Shown here in pieces: positions 55,759 to 63,850 of a stretch of DNA of 64,000 bases. Positions within the stretch are counted from its first letter, which is position 1, and each line of letters begins with the position of its first letter. The stretch is from Lachnospiraceae bacterium (GTDB lineage Bacteria > Bacillota > Clostridia > Lachnospirales > Lachnospiraceae). Below the pieces are notes generated by a model. It was not told where the DNA came from and ran no database searches. It was given only the letters and a program-made list of their open reading frames with translations. The stretch covers positions 1 to 64,000 of the forward strand of contig JAAVHZ010000006.1 of assembly GCA_014799465.1 (NCBI GenBank), given 5' to 3'. A program made the position numbers and the translations under genes.

Positions 55759-57240
55759 ATGAAACAGGGATATAAACCAGAAGTGGGAGCTGTTTATGGT
55801 GTTTATGTAGAAGAATTAAGAAAGTATGGTGCTTATCAGATTTTAGAGGTGGAACAGGGCAGTGTATGTTATATTGTCTTAGATTATCTGGAAACAGAAC
55901 CACCGAAAAAGGAAGACCTGTCAGGTATTAGGCCGTTGTATCTGGAAAGATTTCGTTACCATCATGCATTGAATATGAAATATATTTATACTAACCGTGT
56001 ACCGGAGGATTATATTTTTATTGGTGTGTGTGCCCCCGTTACCAATCGGTCATGTAAAGTCTATTCCGGAAAGGAATGGGGACATGGTGTAGAATATCTG
56101 GATGAGGCAGATTGGCAGGAAGCGGATTCAAAACAGAAGGAAAATTATAAAAAATATATTAACAGTGGGGAATGGGTTACGTTTAAAAAGGATTCTTTTC
56201 GTAAAAATGAAGGTGTATTGACAACTGAACTTTATAAGGCGGCAGGAGAGAATTTTTCTGTAGACCAATTTCCTTGTGTTACTGCTGTACATATAGAAGG
56301 GGCAAATCCGGGGATTTTGGATTGTATCGCAGATGCATCCCTGATTCATACATTTCACTGGCAGGAACCTCAGACAGAAGAGTTGGATTTTCGCAACACC
56401 AGGCTTCATACATTTGAATTGGATGGAACGGGCGTGAAAAGAATATATCTGCCTGATGGTGTCAGAAGCCTGAAATTAACAGGCAGGCTGCAGCCGGAAC
56501 TTCAGATAATAGGGGAAACAGTGAGTTTCACCATAGATATGGAAACGGACAGAATTTTTCATTACGGCCTTACTAATGTAAAAAGATTGTTTTTGGGAGG
56601 AATCAAAGAGTTGAGTCTTGAAAAAATTCCGGTTGTATTCCCGGAATTGCACTCACTTACAATTGCAGGAGAGCCGGGTATTATAAAGAATCTGGATGCA
56701 CTAGGAAGAATGTGCAGCTTACGGGATTTGACAGTTTATGATTTGTTTGGTTTTTCGGCAGATGATATGAAGGTTTTAGAAAAATTACCGCAGTTGCGCA
56801 GTCTTGATTTGTATAGTATCCCTAAAGAAGCAGGATTGGCAGCCCGAAAAATATGTAAGGGGAAGTTGGATAATCTGGAAGTTCAAAGATTGCGGTCGGA
56901 TGACTGGTTAAAAGAAAATCTGGATAATCCATTCCGCCATTGGGATGGCAGTGAGTTTGTTCCTATAGGAGCGTATAAAAAAACTATGCAGCAGTATAAA
57001 AAGACAAGGAAACAGTTGAAACAGGTAAAAACAAGAGAGGAAGCTGTAGAAGTTGTAAAGGAATATGGATGTTGCTTTAACCTCTTGAATAAACGGTATG
57101 ATGAATTTATAGAAACAGATGAGCGGGAAGACCTTTTTTCGGTGTTAGAGCAGTTGTATGAGGAATTTTTAAGGGATAAAGGTCTGATTGGGTTAGATGA
57201 TTTTCTGGATATTTTAGATGAAATAAGGGAGGAATGGTAA
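55759..57240 (+). CDS. Leucine-rich protein with Imm26-like N-terminus (immunity-like)
   Basis: A 493-residue cytosolic protein. The N-terminal 115 residues (VGAVYGVYVEELRKYGAYQILEV..., ending IFIGVCAPV) resemble Imm26-type immunity domains, which is a low-certainty match. Residues about 170-380 are a leucine-rich, beta-strand pattern of short repeats (LHTFELDGTGVKRIYLPDG, LHSLTIAGEPGIIKNLDAL, LRSLDLYSIPKE). The last 90 residues are acidic and helical. Proteins of this make-up are found among contact-dependent toxin immunity genes in Clostridia. No toxin gene adjoins it. AGGAGG precedes ATG 55759. A short hypothetical gene follows 19 bases later. Confidence 0.65.
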   Translation: MKQGYKPEVGAVYGVYVEELRKYGAYQILEVEQGSVCYIVLDYLETEPPKKEDLSGIRPLYLERFRYHHALNMKYIYTNRVPEDYIFIGVCAPVTNRSCKVYSGKEWGHGVEYLDEADWQEADSKQKENYKKYINSGEWVTFKKDSFRKNEGVLTTELYKAAGENFSVDQFPCVTAVHIEGANPGILDCIADASLIHTFHWQEPQTEELDFRNTRLHTFELDGTGVKRIYLPDGVRSLKLTGRLQPELQIIGETVSFTIDMETDRIFHYGLTNVKRLFLGGIKELSLEKIPVVFPELHSLTIAGEPGIIKNLDALGRMCSLRDLTVYDLFGFSADDMKVLEKLPQLRSLDLYSIPKEAGLAARKICKGKLDNLEVQRLRSDDWLKENLDNPFRHWDGSEFVPIGAYKKTMQQYKKTRKQLKQVKTREEAVEVVKEYGCCFNLLNKRYDEFIETDEREDLFSVLEQLYEEFLRDKGLIGLDDFLDILDEIREEW

Positions 57241-57259
57241 TTTTTTATGGAGGAAATTT

Positions 57260-57730
57260 ATGTTTGAAATAAATACATATATTCTCAAAAAAGAAATTAA
57301 AAAAATAAATGGAGAAAAGAATCAATTCTGTCTTTGTAAAGATAATGGATGTTTAAAATATATTACAGATTATCAGTATATAAATGGCATGATAGAAATA
57401 CGATATTATGGTGAAGAAATTCTTGGGGCAGCACAATGGGATTTAGTGGATCAATTATGGTGGTATTTTATTGATGCATTTATCAGTCTGAAAGAACAAG
57501 ACTGTGTAGAATTTTATTTTCCGGATCAACCATTAAAGGTAAAAATGACTGATAAAAATGGAAAATTTATTATTTTGGAGGTGGGAAGTAAAAGGTACTG
57601 TCTTCCTAAAATACCATTTATTCAAGTAATGCTGGAGGAAGCAAAACATTTTTTTACTATTTTGGATTATCGGGAAAGGTTAGAAAAGATAGATACTTTG
57701 GCGGAGGATATGATAATAAATATTAAATGA
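57260..57730 (+). CDS. Hypothetical, immunity-like small protein
   Basis: A 156-residue acidic protein I do not recognise. It is rich in aromatic residues (WDLVDQLWWYFIDAFISL), with no membrane helix or signal. Size, acidity and genomic setting (in an operon with a leucine-rich immunity-like gene, upstream of an Imm1-like gene) are like polymorphic-toxin immunity proteins, but sequence evidence is lacking. GGAGG lies eight bases before ATG 57260. Confidence 0.55.
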   Translation: MFEINTYILKKEIKKINGEKNQFCLCKDNGCLKYITDYQYINGMIEIRYYGEEILGAAQWDLVDQLWWYFIDAFISLKEQDCVEFYFPDQPLKVKMTDKNGKFIILEVGSKRYCLPKIPFIQVMLEEAKHFFTILDYRERLEKIDTLAEDMIINIK

Positions 57731-57765
57731 ATATATTATATATAATTAAAATCGACAGAATCTTA

Positions 57766-57794
57766 TTGACATTATCTTTGTATTGAATTAGAAT
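57766..57794 (+). promoter_or_regulatory. Antisense-RNA promoter of the type I TA locus
   Basis: Consensus TTGACA (57766-57771), 17-base spacer, TAGAAT (57789-57794). No ORF with a ribosome-binding site follows; a terminator lies about 125 bases downstream. Confidence 0.75.
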
Positions 57795-57824
57795 AATAAG
57801 CATAGAAAAGACAAATTAATTGAA

Positions 57825-57856
57825 AAGGCACTACCGAGAGCAGAACGGTTTGCCTT
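57825..57856 (-). terminator. Candidate terminator of the toxin transcript
   Basis: On the minus strand AAGGCA-ACCG pairs with CGGT-TGCCTT across a short loop, followed by TTTTC. The toxin mRNA would therefore overlap the antisense RNA over about 100 bases. Confidence 0.5.
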
Positions 57857-57883
57857 GAAATTTAATAGGTTACAATATAGAGA

Positions 57884-57926
57884 AAGTAACTGTTCCGTTT
57901 CTCAGGCGGTGGACAGTTACTTTTTT
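57884..57926. terminator. Shared terminator hairpin of the convergent TA transcripts
   Basis: Ten-base perfect arms with a 19-base loop and T6 on the plus strand; the minus strand has a weaker TTTCTC tail. The toxin stop codon (57917-57919) lies in the right arm. Confidence 0.75.
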
Positions 57927-58024
57927 GCATGTTTTCCATGTTCGTAACCTATTTTATATGAACAACCGCATAATACGCTGGATATAAAGAACAAATAATA
58001 TAGATTCTCTAATGTAAAACTCAA
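57917..58024 (-). CDS. Candidate type I toxin, 35-residue hydrophobic/basic peptide
   Basis: The peptide (MSFTLENLYYLFFISSVLCG, then CSYKIGYEHGKHAKK) has one membrane-spanning stretch and a strongly basic tail, the standard design of type I membrane toxins. It starts at TTG 58022-58024, ten bases after a strong AAAGGAGG on the minus strand (58035-58042). The Shine-Dalgarno is partly sequestered: CCTTTCG (mRNA, 58056-58062 complement) can pair with CGAAAGG (58038-58044 complement). A consensus promoter lies upstream. A longer in-frame version to 58108 has no ribosome-binding site. I do not recognise a named toxin family. Confidence 0.6.
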   Translation of the reverse strand: MSFTLENLYYLFFISSVLCGCSYKIGYEHGKHAKK

Positions 58025-58138
58025 TATGCAAAGTCCTCCTTTCGCATAAATTCCTCGAAAGGTTTCTATGTAAACAGAGCTTGTACTCTCTGGTGGAAGA
58101 CAAACCATCCTACCGTACTTAGGTAGTACCCTACTATT

Positions 58139-58167
58139 ATTCTACATAACATCCCATATACTGTCAA
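58139..58167 (-). promoter_or_regulatory. Promoter of the candidate type I toxin
   Basis: On the minus strand: TTGACA (58162-58167 complement), 17-base spacer, TAGAAT (58139-58144 complement) preceded by TATG, an extended -10. It nearly mirrors the antisense promoter, whose -10 is also TAGAATAATA. Confidence 0.75.
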
Positions 58168-58380
58168 TTATTATTCTAAATGCTATGGTTAATTTTGCAA
58201 AAAATAAGGTCAAATGTGAATTGAAAAAAATCACTTTACATCAAACATAAGAGATATTAACATTAGGGAAAGTAGTTAAAAGATGGTAAGGGTAGAAGAA
58301 GGAGCAAAATGGGGAAATTAGGTTTAATCCGCAAGAAAAACCAGTTCCTAATCCTTTTAAATAAAGTGAGGTAAGCAGAT

Positions 58381-58779
58381 ATGTATGTTAAAAGAGTATT
58401 TTATGATGATTTAAAAAATGTAAATGATTTCGAGAAAGAAATGAAATTACCTAGTTGGGAAGAAGTAGAAGAACTTATCAATAAGATGGATGGAAAGGTA
58501 ATTACTCAAATTACAATGGATAATGGAAATGAAGATAATTATTTTTGCATAGGAGGAGGGAATGAAGGTTTTTATAATGTTTTTATTTCAGAAAATGATA
58601 ATGAAATAGTGTGGAGTTTAGTTAATTTTGATAATAACCTTGAAATTTGCAAATTGGTTACTGGTGGACAGGAGGGAGAATTTGAGGGGAGATTATGTGT
58701 AACTATTGAAACTGTAAAAAAAGTTGCTAAATATTATTATGAAACTGGAAAAAAGTGTGATGATTATGAATGGGAGTAA
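58381..58779 (+). CDS. Imm1-like immunity protein
   Basis: A 132-residue acidic cytosolic protein. The pattern VITQITMDNGNEDNYFCIGGGNEGFYNVFIS is like Imm1-family immunity proteins, where a GGG turn between beta strands is conserved, followed by strands and a helix (TIETVKKVAKYYYETGK). Imm1 proteins protect against DNA-acting or other polymorphic toxins. No cognate toxin gene lies in this window. GTGAGG is the ribosome-binding site. A terminator follows. Moderate confidence in the family. Confidence 0.6.
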   Translation: MYVKRVFYDDLKNVNDFEKEMKLPSWEEVEELINKMDGKVITQITMDNGNEDNYFCIGGGNEGFYNVFISENDNEIVWSLVNFDNNLEICKLVTGGQEGEFEGRLCVTIETVKKVAKYYYETGKKCDDYEWE

Positions 58780-58793
58780 CTTTATTTATATGG

Positions 58794-58838
58794 AAGCCTG
58801 AAAATCCAAACCTCACATAGATTTTCAGGCTTATTTTA
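58794..58838. terminator. Terminator after the Imm1-like gene
   Basis: A 13-bp perfect stem AAGCCTGAAAATC/GATTTTCAGGCTT (58794-58806 with 58820-58832), then ATTTTAT. It may serve the convergent gene too. Confidence 0.8.
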
Positions 58839-58865
58839 TAATTTGAGGTGTACGATTCGTTAAAA

Positions 58866-59813
58866 TCACATCTCATATGCCAGTTTCACCATTTTTTCTA
58901 ACAGTTCTACAGTTCCGTCTATTCCATAACAAGCAGTATTTATACATAAATCATAGTTATCCGAATGTCCCCAGCGGCGGCTCGTATAGTAGTTATAATA
59001 TGCTTTTCTGTCTTTATCCTTGCGGTGGACAATTTCTACGGCCTGTTCATGGGATAATTTTGCACAAGCCATTTCGTGCTGTACACGTTCTTCAAATGGT
59101 GCACCTATAAATACAGACAAATGTGGAATGCCTTCGTGCTCCAGAATAACATCAGAACAACGGCCCATTATTATACAGTCTCCTTTTTTGGCAAAATCCC
59201 GGATAAACTGGCTCTGGGCAAAAAACAAAGAATCATTAGCGGAAAATCCAAATAAATTTAATGGATTTTTATCAAAAAATGATTGTCTTCCTACTTTTTC
59301 GTCATGGTCTGTTACAACTTTGATATTTGAATTGAAGTGTTCAGATGCCATATTGAGAATTTCCTTGTCATAGTATGAAATGTCGAGCTTTTCGGCAAGA
59401 CGGTATCCGACTTCATGACCTCCGCTTCCATACTCACGACCAATGCATATAATAACGTGATCGTCTTTAGAAAAACGGTTCTTCATATTTAATATATTGC
59501 CTGAAAAAGAGTCGGGGAGAATATCTGAAGGACTGAATTTGTCAATCATTTTTTTAATTTCAGCCAGTTCTTTTCTATATTCATCAGCTTTCTTTGGGTC
59601 ATGTATGGTATTTATCATATTAGAAATAAGAGTTGTTTCATCTTTGAAAAAATGTTTTTTATCTTTTTCGATGCTTTTTACCATGTGCTTGACCGATATT
59701 TCCTTTCCGGCAGGAAATACCTTACCCATTGTGCTTATGGTACATTCATAAACCTTTATATCAAGATCATATAATCTATTTGCAATTTCTACTGCAGTAT
59801 TATTTTTCTTCAT
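58866..59813 (-). CDS. Cytidylate-kinase-like (Cytidylate_kin2) protein with N-terminal extension
   Basis: A 315-residue cytosolic protein. The C-terminal 200 residues are a Cytidylate_kin2 domain: IICIGREYGSGGHEVGYRLAEKLDISYYDKE, CIIMGRCSDVILE and LSVFIGAPFEERV, ending in the arginine-rich lid RKDKDRKAYYNYY. The first 110 residues are helical and unrecognised (possible regulatory part). It is the second protein of this family in the window (the other is fused to a MATE exporter). Substrate unknown; cytidylate itself is doubtful because these proteins lack the classic kinase P-loop GxxxxGK. Ribosome-binding site GGAGG. Confidence 0.82.
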   Translation of the reverse strand: MKKNNTAVEIANRLYDLDIKVYECTISTMGKVFPAGKEISVKHMVKSIEKDKKHFFKDETTLISNMINTIHDPKKADEYRKELAEIKKMIDKFSPSDILPDSFSGNILNMKNRFSKDDHVIICIGREYGSGGHEVGYRLAEKLDISYYDKEILNMASEHFNSNIKVVTDHDEKVGRQSFFDKNPLNLFGFSANDSLFFAQSQFIRDFAKKGDCIIMGRCSDVILEHEGIPHLSVFIGAPFEERVQHEMACAKLSHEQAVEIVHRKDKDRKAYYNYYTSRRWGHSDNYDLCINTACYGIDGTVELLEKMVKLAYEM

Positions 59814-59893
59814 TGATTTAAACCTCCGGATATTGTCTTGCCTGAATTATATCACGAATTTATGTATATAAAAAGAATTTTTAAAGAAAAACA

Positions 59894-59921
59894 GTGACAT
59901 AATTATTTTTGATGTTATAAT
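59894..59921 (+). promoter_or_regulatory. Promoter of the sulfatase gene
   Basis: GTGACA (59894-59899), 16-base spacer, TATAAT (59916-59921) with extended TGT. Confidence 0.62.
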
Positions 59922-59954
59922 AAGAAATATTATACATAAGGAGTGTTGAAAAAA

Positions 59955-61706
59955 ATGAATGTATTTAAAAAAATCTGGCCATATATTGCTGCTGTAATAG
60001 TGCCGGCTTCGTGTTTCTGGCTGTTGGAGTCATTTACATATATTCCGTCAGAAAATATGACAATACAGGCACAATTTTTAAATATAGTATTTTATTACAT
60101 ATTGTTCTTTATATTATATGGTCTTTGCGGCAGTATAGGAATAGGTCTTATGCTTGAATCCTTTCTTGTGCTTGCTGTAGGATTAATGAACTATTACGTT
60201 ATACAGTTTAGGTCATCACCGATATTACCATGGGACATGCTGTCTCTTAAAACTGCATTAAGCGTATCCGACAATTATACATTTGAGATGCCTAAAGAGG
60301 TCATTGTAATAATAGTTAAGTTCTGTGTTCTTTTTATTATTGGTGCTACAGCGTATGTAAAGAAATCCAGAATTACAAAAGTAAAGATAATACAAAGAAT
60401 ATCATTTTTTGTAGCTGGAATATTAATGCTTTTGGGACTTACAAAACTGGTTCAGCAGGAAAGTGTAATAGCATGGGCAGATTTAAATACTATACTTTTT
60501 ACGCCTAATGTAATGTGCAGGGACAATGGGTTTGCAGTTACATTTATGATGGATATGAAGTATATGGAAATCACCCCGCCGGCAGGCTATTCACGCAAGA
60601 ATGTAAAAAAAGAGTTGAAACAGTATGAAATAGATGCAGATGAGGCAGATTCTCTTCCTAATATAGTTGTAATAATGGATGAATGTTTTTCAGATCCTGC
60701 CGTGCTTACTGATTTTAATACAAATATGGATTATATGCCTTTTATACATAAGCTGCAGCTTGGCAATGAAAATACAGTGACAGGAAACCTCCATGTTTCG
60801 GTATTAGGAGGGAATACTGCCAATACGGAATTTGAATTTCTTACAGGCAATTCCATGGCACTGTTGCCGGGAGGAAGTGTTCCATATCAGCAATATATAT
60901 CAGGTGAAATACCATCACTGGTATCATGGCTTAATGAACTGGGATATACTACTAATGCAATTCATCCTTACTATAATACAGGATGGAACAGAGATAAAGT
61001 ATATCCATATATGGGATTTCAGAATATGTATTTCAACACATCATTTGATGGTGATACAGAAATAATAAGAAAATATATCAGTGATGCAGCAGCTTTTGAC
61101 AAAGTATTGGAACTGCAGGAGGAGCAGGACGGTCCATCATTCACATTTTTGGTTACAATGCAGAACCACGGTGGATTCGGTCAGCCATATGAAGGATTTA
61201 ATCCTGATATAAAAATTGTTGGAACAGATTCAAAATATCCTGTAAACTATCTGTCTCTTATGAAGATTACAGACAGGTCATTAGAAAATTTTATTAAGTA
61301 CTTAAGCGATTATGATGAAGATACGGTTGTAGTATTTTTTGGAGACCATCAGCCAAATGATATTATTGTTGACCCATTGTTAGGATTAAATGGCAAAAAA
61401 TGTGAAACACTATCTAAAGAAGAGATACCGTTAAGATATGAAGTTCCGTATATAATATGGGCTAATTTTAAGATAGATGAAGCGATGTGCATAGATACAA
61501 GTCCAAATTACCTTGGTGCACAGGTTCTTAAAATGTGTGGAATACCTACATCGGATTATCATAATTATCTTTTGGAACTGAGTGAAGAAATACCGGTCAT
61601 ATCTACGCAGTATACAGTAGACAGCAAAGGAAATGCTCCGGATGAAGAATTATTAAAAACATATAGGAAGATGCAGTACTACAGATTATTTGACTATAAT
61701 GATTAG
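59955..61706 (+). CDS. LtaS-like membrane sulfatase (phosphoglycerol/lipoteichoic acid transferase)
   Basis: A 583-residue envelope enzyme. Five membrane helices (about residues 8-190) precede an extracellular sulfatase-fold domain (about 240-560). LPNIVVIMDECFSDP gives metal ligands, GGNTANTEFEFLTGNSM contains the nucleophile Thr288 in the LtaS position, and FLVTMQNHGGFG and VVFFGDHQPN carry further metal ligands. LtaS transfers glycerol phosphate to make lipoteichoic acid; related proteins decorate other polymers. ATG 59955 follows AAGGAG; the GTG at 59943 overlaps it. The purine permease follows 44 bases later. Confidence 0.9.
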   Translation: MNVFKKIWPYIAAVIVPASCFWLLESFTYIPSENMTIQAQFLNIVFYYILFFILYGLCGSIGIGLMLESFLVLAVGLMNYYVIQFRSSPILPWDMLSLKTALSVSDNYTFEMPKEVIVIIVKFCVLFIIGATAYVKKSRITKVKIIQRISFFVAGILMLLGLTKLVQQESVIAWADLNTILFTPNVMCRDNGFAVTFMMDMKYMEITPPAGYSRKNVKKELKQYEIDADEADSLPNIVVIMDECFSDPAVLTDFNTNMDYMPFIHKLQLGNENTVTGNLHVSVLGGNTANTEFEFLTGNSMALLPGGSVPYQQYISGEIPSLVSWLNELGYTTNAIHPYYNTGWNRDKVYPYMGFQNMYFNTSFDGDTEIIRKYISDAAAFDKVLELQEEQDGPSFTFLVTMQNHGGFGQPYEGFNPDIKIVGTDSKYPVNYLSLMKITDRSLENFIKYLSDYDEDTVVVFFGDHQPNDIIVDPLLGLNGKKCETLSKEEIPLRYEVPYIIWANFKIDEAMCIDTSPNYLGAQVLKMCGIPTSDYHNYLLELSEEIPVISTQYTVDSKGNAPDEELLKTYRKMQYYRLFDYND

Positions 61707-61750
61707 GCGGAAAAATCTCTTCATATTCTATAATAATAAGAAAGTGAGAC

Positions 61751-63157
61751 ATGGGAATGGAGAGATTTTTTCAACTTAAGAAAAGAGGAACTACCATAAA
61801 GACAGAAATTTTTGCCGGAATTACAACGTTTATGGCGATGGCATATATTTTAATGGTAAATGCCGGAATGTTTGCAGAGCTTGGAGTGGTGTCTTATAAT
61901 GCGATATATATTTCTACGGCATTATCTGCGGTAGTTGGTACGCTTTTGATGGGGCTGCTTGCTGACCTTCCTTTGGCACAGGCACCCGGGATGGGGCTGA
62001 ATGCTTTCTTTGTATATACTGTATGTCTTGGATTCGGTCTTTCATATGCAAATGCACTTGTTCTTGTACTTATAGAAGGTATAGTATTTGTTATTCTTAC
62101 GCTGACGGGTATAAGGGCAAAAATATTTGATGCCATACCTGAACCTGTATGTATGGCTATTCCGGCAGGGATTGGACTGTTTATAGCATTTCTCGGACTT
62201 CAGTCGGCAGGAATAGTAGTAAGTGATACGTCTACAGGTGTCAGTCTGGCATCTTTTAATGTAATCGGAGGCACTGTGTCATGGGATACAGTGATGCCGA
62301 TGCTTGTTACAATTTTTACACTGATATTTATATCCGTATTGACCATAAAGAAGATAAAAGGTTCGGTACTTTGGGGAATTTTGGGTGGTACGGCAGTTTA
62401 TTATATATTTGGTTTTACTTCAAAGGGATTTTATAATGATTTTCTTGGTTCTAACTTCAGTTTTAACCCATTTACGGCATTTAAAGAATTTGGCGTTGAA
62501 GCATTTGGAAAAGTGTTCACCAAAGGATTTGATTTTTCAGGTTATCTTGAGACGCATTCAGCTTCATCTTTAATAATACTTCTTGTTACTACTTCATTGG
62601 CTTTTTGTCTTGTAGATATGTTCAATACACTGGGAACATTATATGGAGCATGTTCAAGAGGAAATATTCTTACAAAGGAAGGTGAAATTCCGTCATTTGA
62701 AAATGCTATGCTTTCGGATGCCATAGCGACATGTTGCGGTTCTGTATGCGGAACTTCAACGATTACTACATTTGTGGAGTCATCTGCAGGTGTTGCGGAG
62801 GGAGGAAAAACAGGACTTACGGCAATAGTAACTGCATGTATGTTCTTTTTTGCCATGTTTTTAAGTCCGTTGGCATCACTTATACCGGGATGTGCCATAT
62901 CAGCGGCACTTATATATGTAGGTGTGCTTATGATTAATTGTGTAACTAATATTGACTGGAATGATTTGGAATCATCTTTACCGGCTTTTATGACAGTGGC
63001 AATGATGCCATTTACTTACAATATAAGTTATGGGATATCATTCGGGCTTATATCTTATGTTCTTGTTAAACTTTTTATAGGAAAGGCAAAAGAAGTAAAA
63101 ACAGAAACAATGGTGATAGCTGTATTGTTTGGAATTATGTTTTTTGTAACACACTAA
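61751..63157 (+). CDS. NCS2/AzgA-type purine permease
   Basis: A 468-residue inner-membrane transporter with about 13 helices. The N-terminal RGTTIKTEIFAGITTFMAMAYILMVNAG and the QAPGMGLNAFFVYTVC motif (QxPGMGxNAFF) mark the AzgA/PbuG branch for adenine, guanine and hypoxanthine. GTSTITTFVESSAGVAEGGKTGLTA is the substrate-site motif region. It could serve salvage together with Hpt, encoded at 36 kb. No purine riboswitch fits in the short 44-base leader after the LtaS-like gene, so it may be co-transcribed. Two ATGs (61751 and 61757) are possible. Confidence 0.92.
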   Translation: MGMERFFQLKKRGTTIKTEIFAGITTFMAMAYILMVNAGMFAELGVVSYNAIYISTALSAVVGTLLMGLLADLPLAQAPGMGLNAFFVYTVCLGFGLSYANALVLVLIEGIVFVILTLTGIRAKIFDAIPEPVCMAIPAGIGLFIAFLGLQSAGIVVSDTSTGVSLASFNVIGGTVSWDTVMPMLVTIFTLIFISVLTIKKIKGSVLWGILGGTAVYYIFGFTSKGFYNDFLGSNFSFNPFTAFKEFGVEAFGKVFTKGFDFSGYLETHSASSLIILLVTTSLAFCLVDMFNTLGTLYGACSRGNILTKEGEIPSFENAMLSDAIATCCGSVCGTSTITTFVESSAGVAEGGKTGLTAIVTACMFFFAMFLSPLASLIPGCAISAALIYVGVLMINCVTNIDWNDLESSLPAFMTVAMMPFTYNISYGISFGLISYVLVKLFIGKAKEVKTETMVIAVLFGIMFFVTH

Positions 63158-63187
63158 ATCCGAAGATTACTGCCATAAACATCAGAG

Positions 63188-63850
63188 TCACCCCATGGCG
63201 ATAATTGCCCTGCTTTCAATAAATGCCGCAAAAAGCATTAGCAGTATACCAATGATGATACATAAAATCTCCTGCTTTTTCCAGGTAATCTCTTTTATGC
63301 TTCTCGTTGAGGTATTCTTCCCATGTGTCATTACAAGATATTTGTCCGCCAAAGAGCATGCGATCAATAACAGACCAAACATTTCAATCATTCCTGCATG
63401 CTGCGCAAAGTGAAACATGCCTGCAATTCTTTCCATCAACGGAATGCTTGCAGTATTTGTGCTACTAAAGGATCCCGTTCCAAGAATAACTGCATTTAGT
63501 AAAACCAAAAGAAGAAAGCAGTAATATCCTAATGTCAAATAGCATTCTTTTTCTTTACGCTTCTTGGCAAAAATACTGCCAACCAAGATTGCGACCACGC
63601 TCATCTGATTAAACAGAAATATTTGCAAAGTAGAAACCAACAGATTTGACGAAGTTTCAAAATCCCTAGATTCGCTATAGCTATTTAAGAACCCATCCGG
63701 CAGGAAAAAATAGCTCAGTGCAACTGTTCCAATAAAGGCAATCAAAAAAATCACGGTAAGGCAGATAATCCTGATATATAGTTTTTCCGAAGTCAATTTT
63801 TCCCGAACCATGGTTTTATCACTACATTTCATTTTCGAACTTTCTAACAT
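63188..63850 (-). CDS. Membrane protein of unknown function
   Basis: A 220-residue protein with about five hydrophobic helices (LYIRIICLTVIFLIAFIGTVAL near the N-terminus, CYLTLGYYCFLLLVLLNAVIL, MIEMFGLLLIACSLADKYLV and ILCIIIGILLMLFAAFIE). The layout, with a region near ETSSNLLVSTLQIFLFNQMSVVAILVG, is reminiscent of SpoIIM-type membrane proteins, but this is weak. ATG 63848-63850 is chosen; in-frame alternatives are TTG 63862 and ATG 63832. It overlaps the end of an upstream membrane protein by 29 bases, so they form an operon on this strand. Base use differs slightly from neighbours (more C and G). Confidence 0.6.
   Translation of the reverse strand: MLESSKMKCSDKTMVREKLTSEKLYIRIICLTVIFLIAFIGTVALSYFFLPDGFLNSYSESRDFETSSNLLVSTLQIFLFNQMSVVAILVGSIFAKKRKEKECYLTLGYYCFLLLVLLNAVILGTGSFSSTNTASIPLMERIAGMFHFAQHAGMIEMFGLLLIACSLADKYLVMTHGKNTSTRSIKEITWKKQEILCIIIGILLMLFAAFIESRAIIAMG

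Larger units (their letters stand above)
57801..57926 (+). ncRNA. Predicted antitoxin antisense RNA
   Basis: Transcription from the 57766 promoter would start near 57801 and stop at the hairpin AAGTAACTGT (57884-57893)/ACAGTTACTT (57913-57922) with its T6 tail. The RNA of about 125 nt is complementary to the 3' region of the convergent small-ORF transcript. This is the arrangement of TxpA/RatA-type systems. Inference from promoter and terminator positions. Confidence 0.6.

Noticed and set aside
57917-58108. The 63-codon version of the candidate toxin ORF
   Set aside because: The upstream 28 codons are the mRNA leader and lack a ribosome-binding site, while AAAGGAGG sits right before the TTG giving 35 residues.
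61707-61750. Purine riboswitch before the NCS2 permease
   Set aside because: The interval is only 44 bases and holds no aptamer-like pairing.
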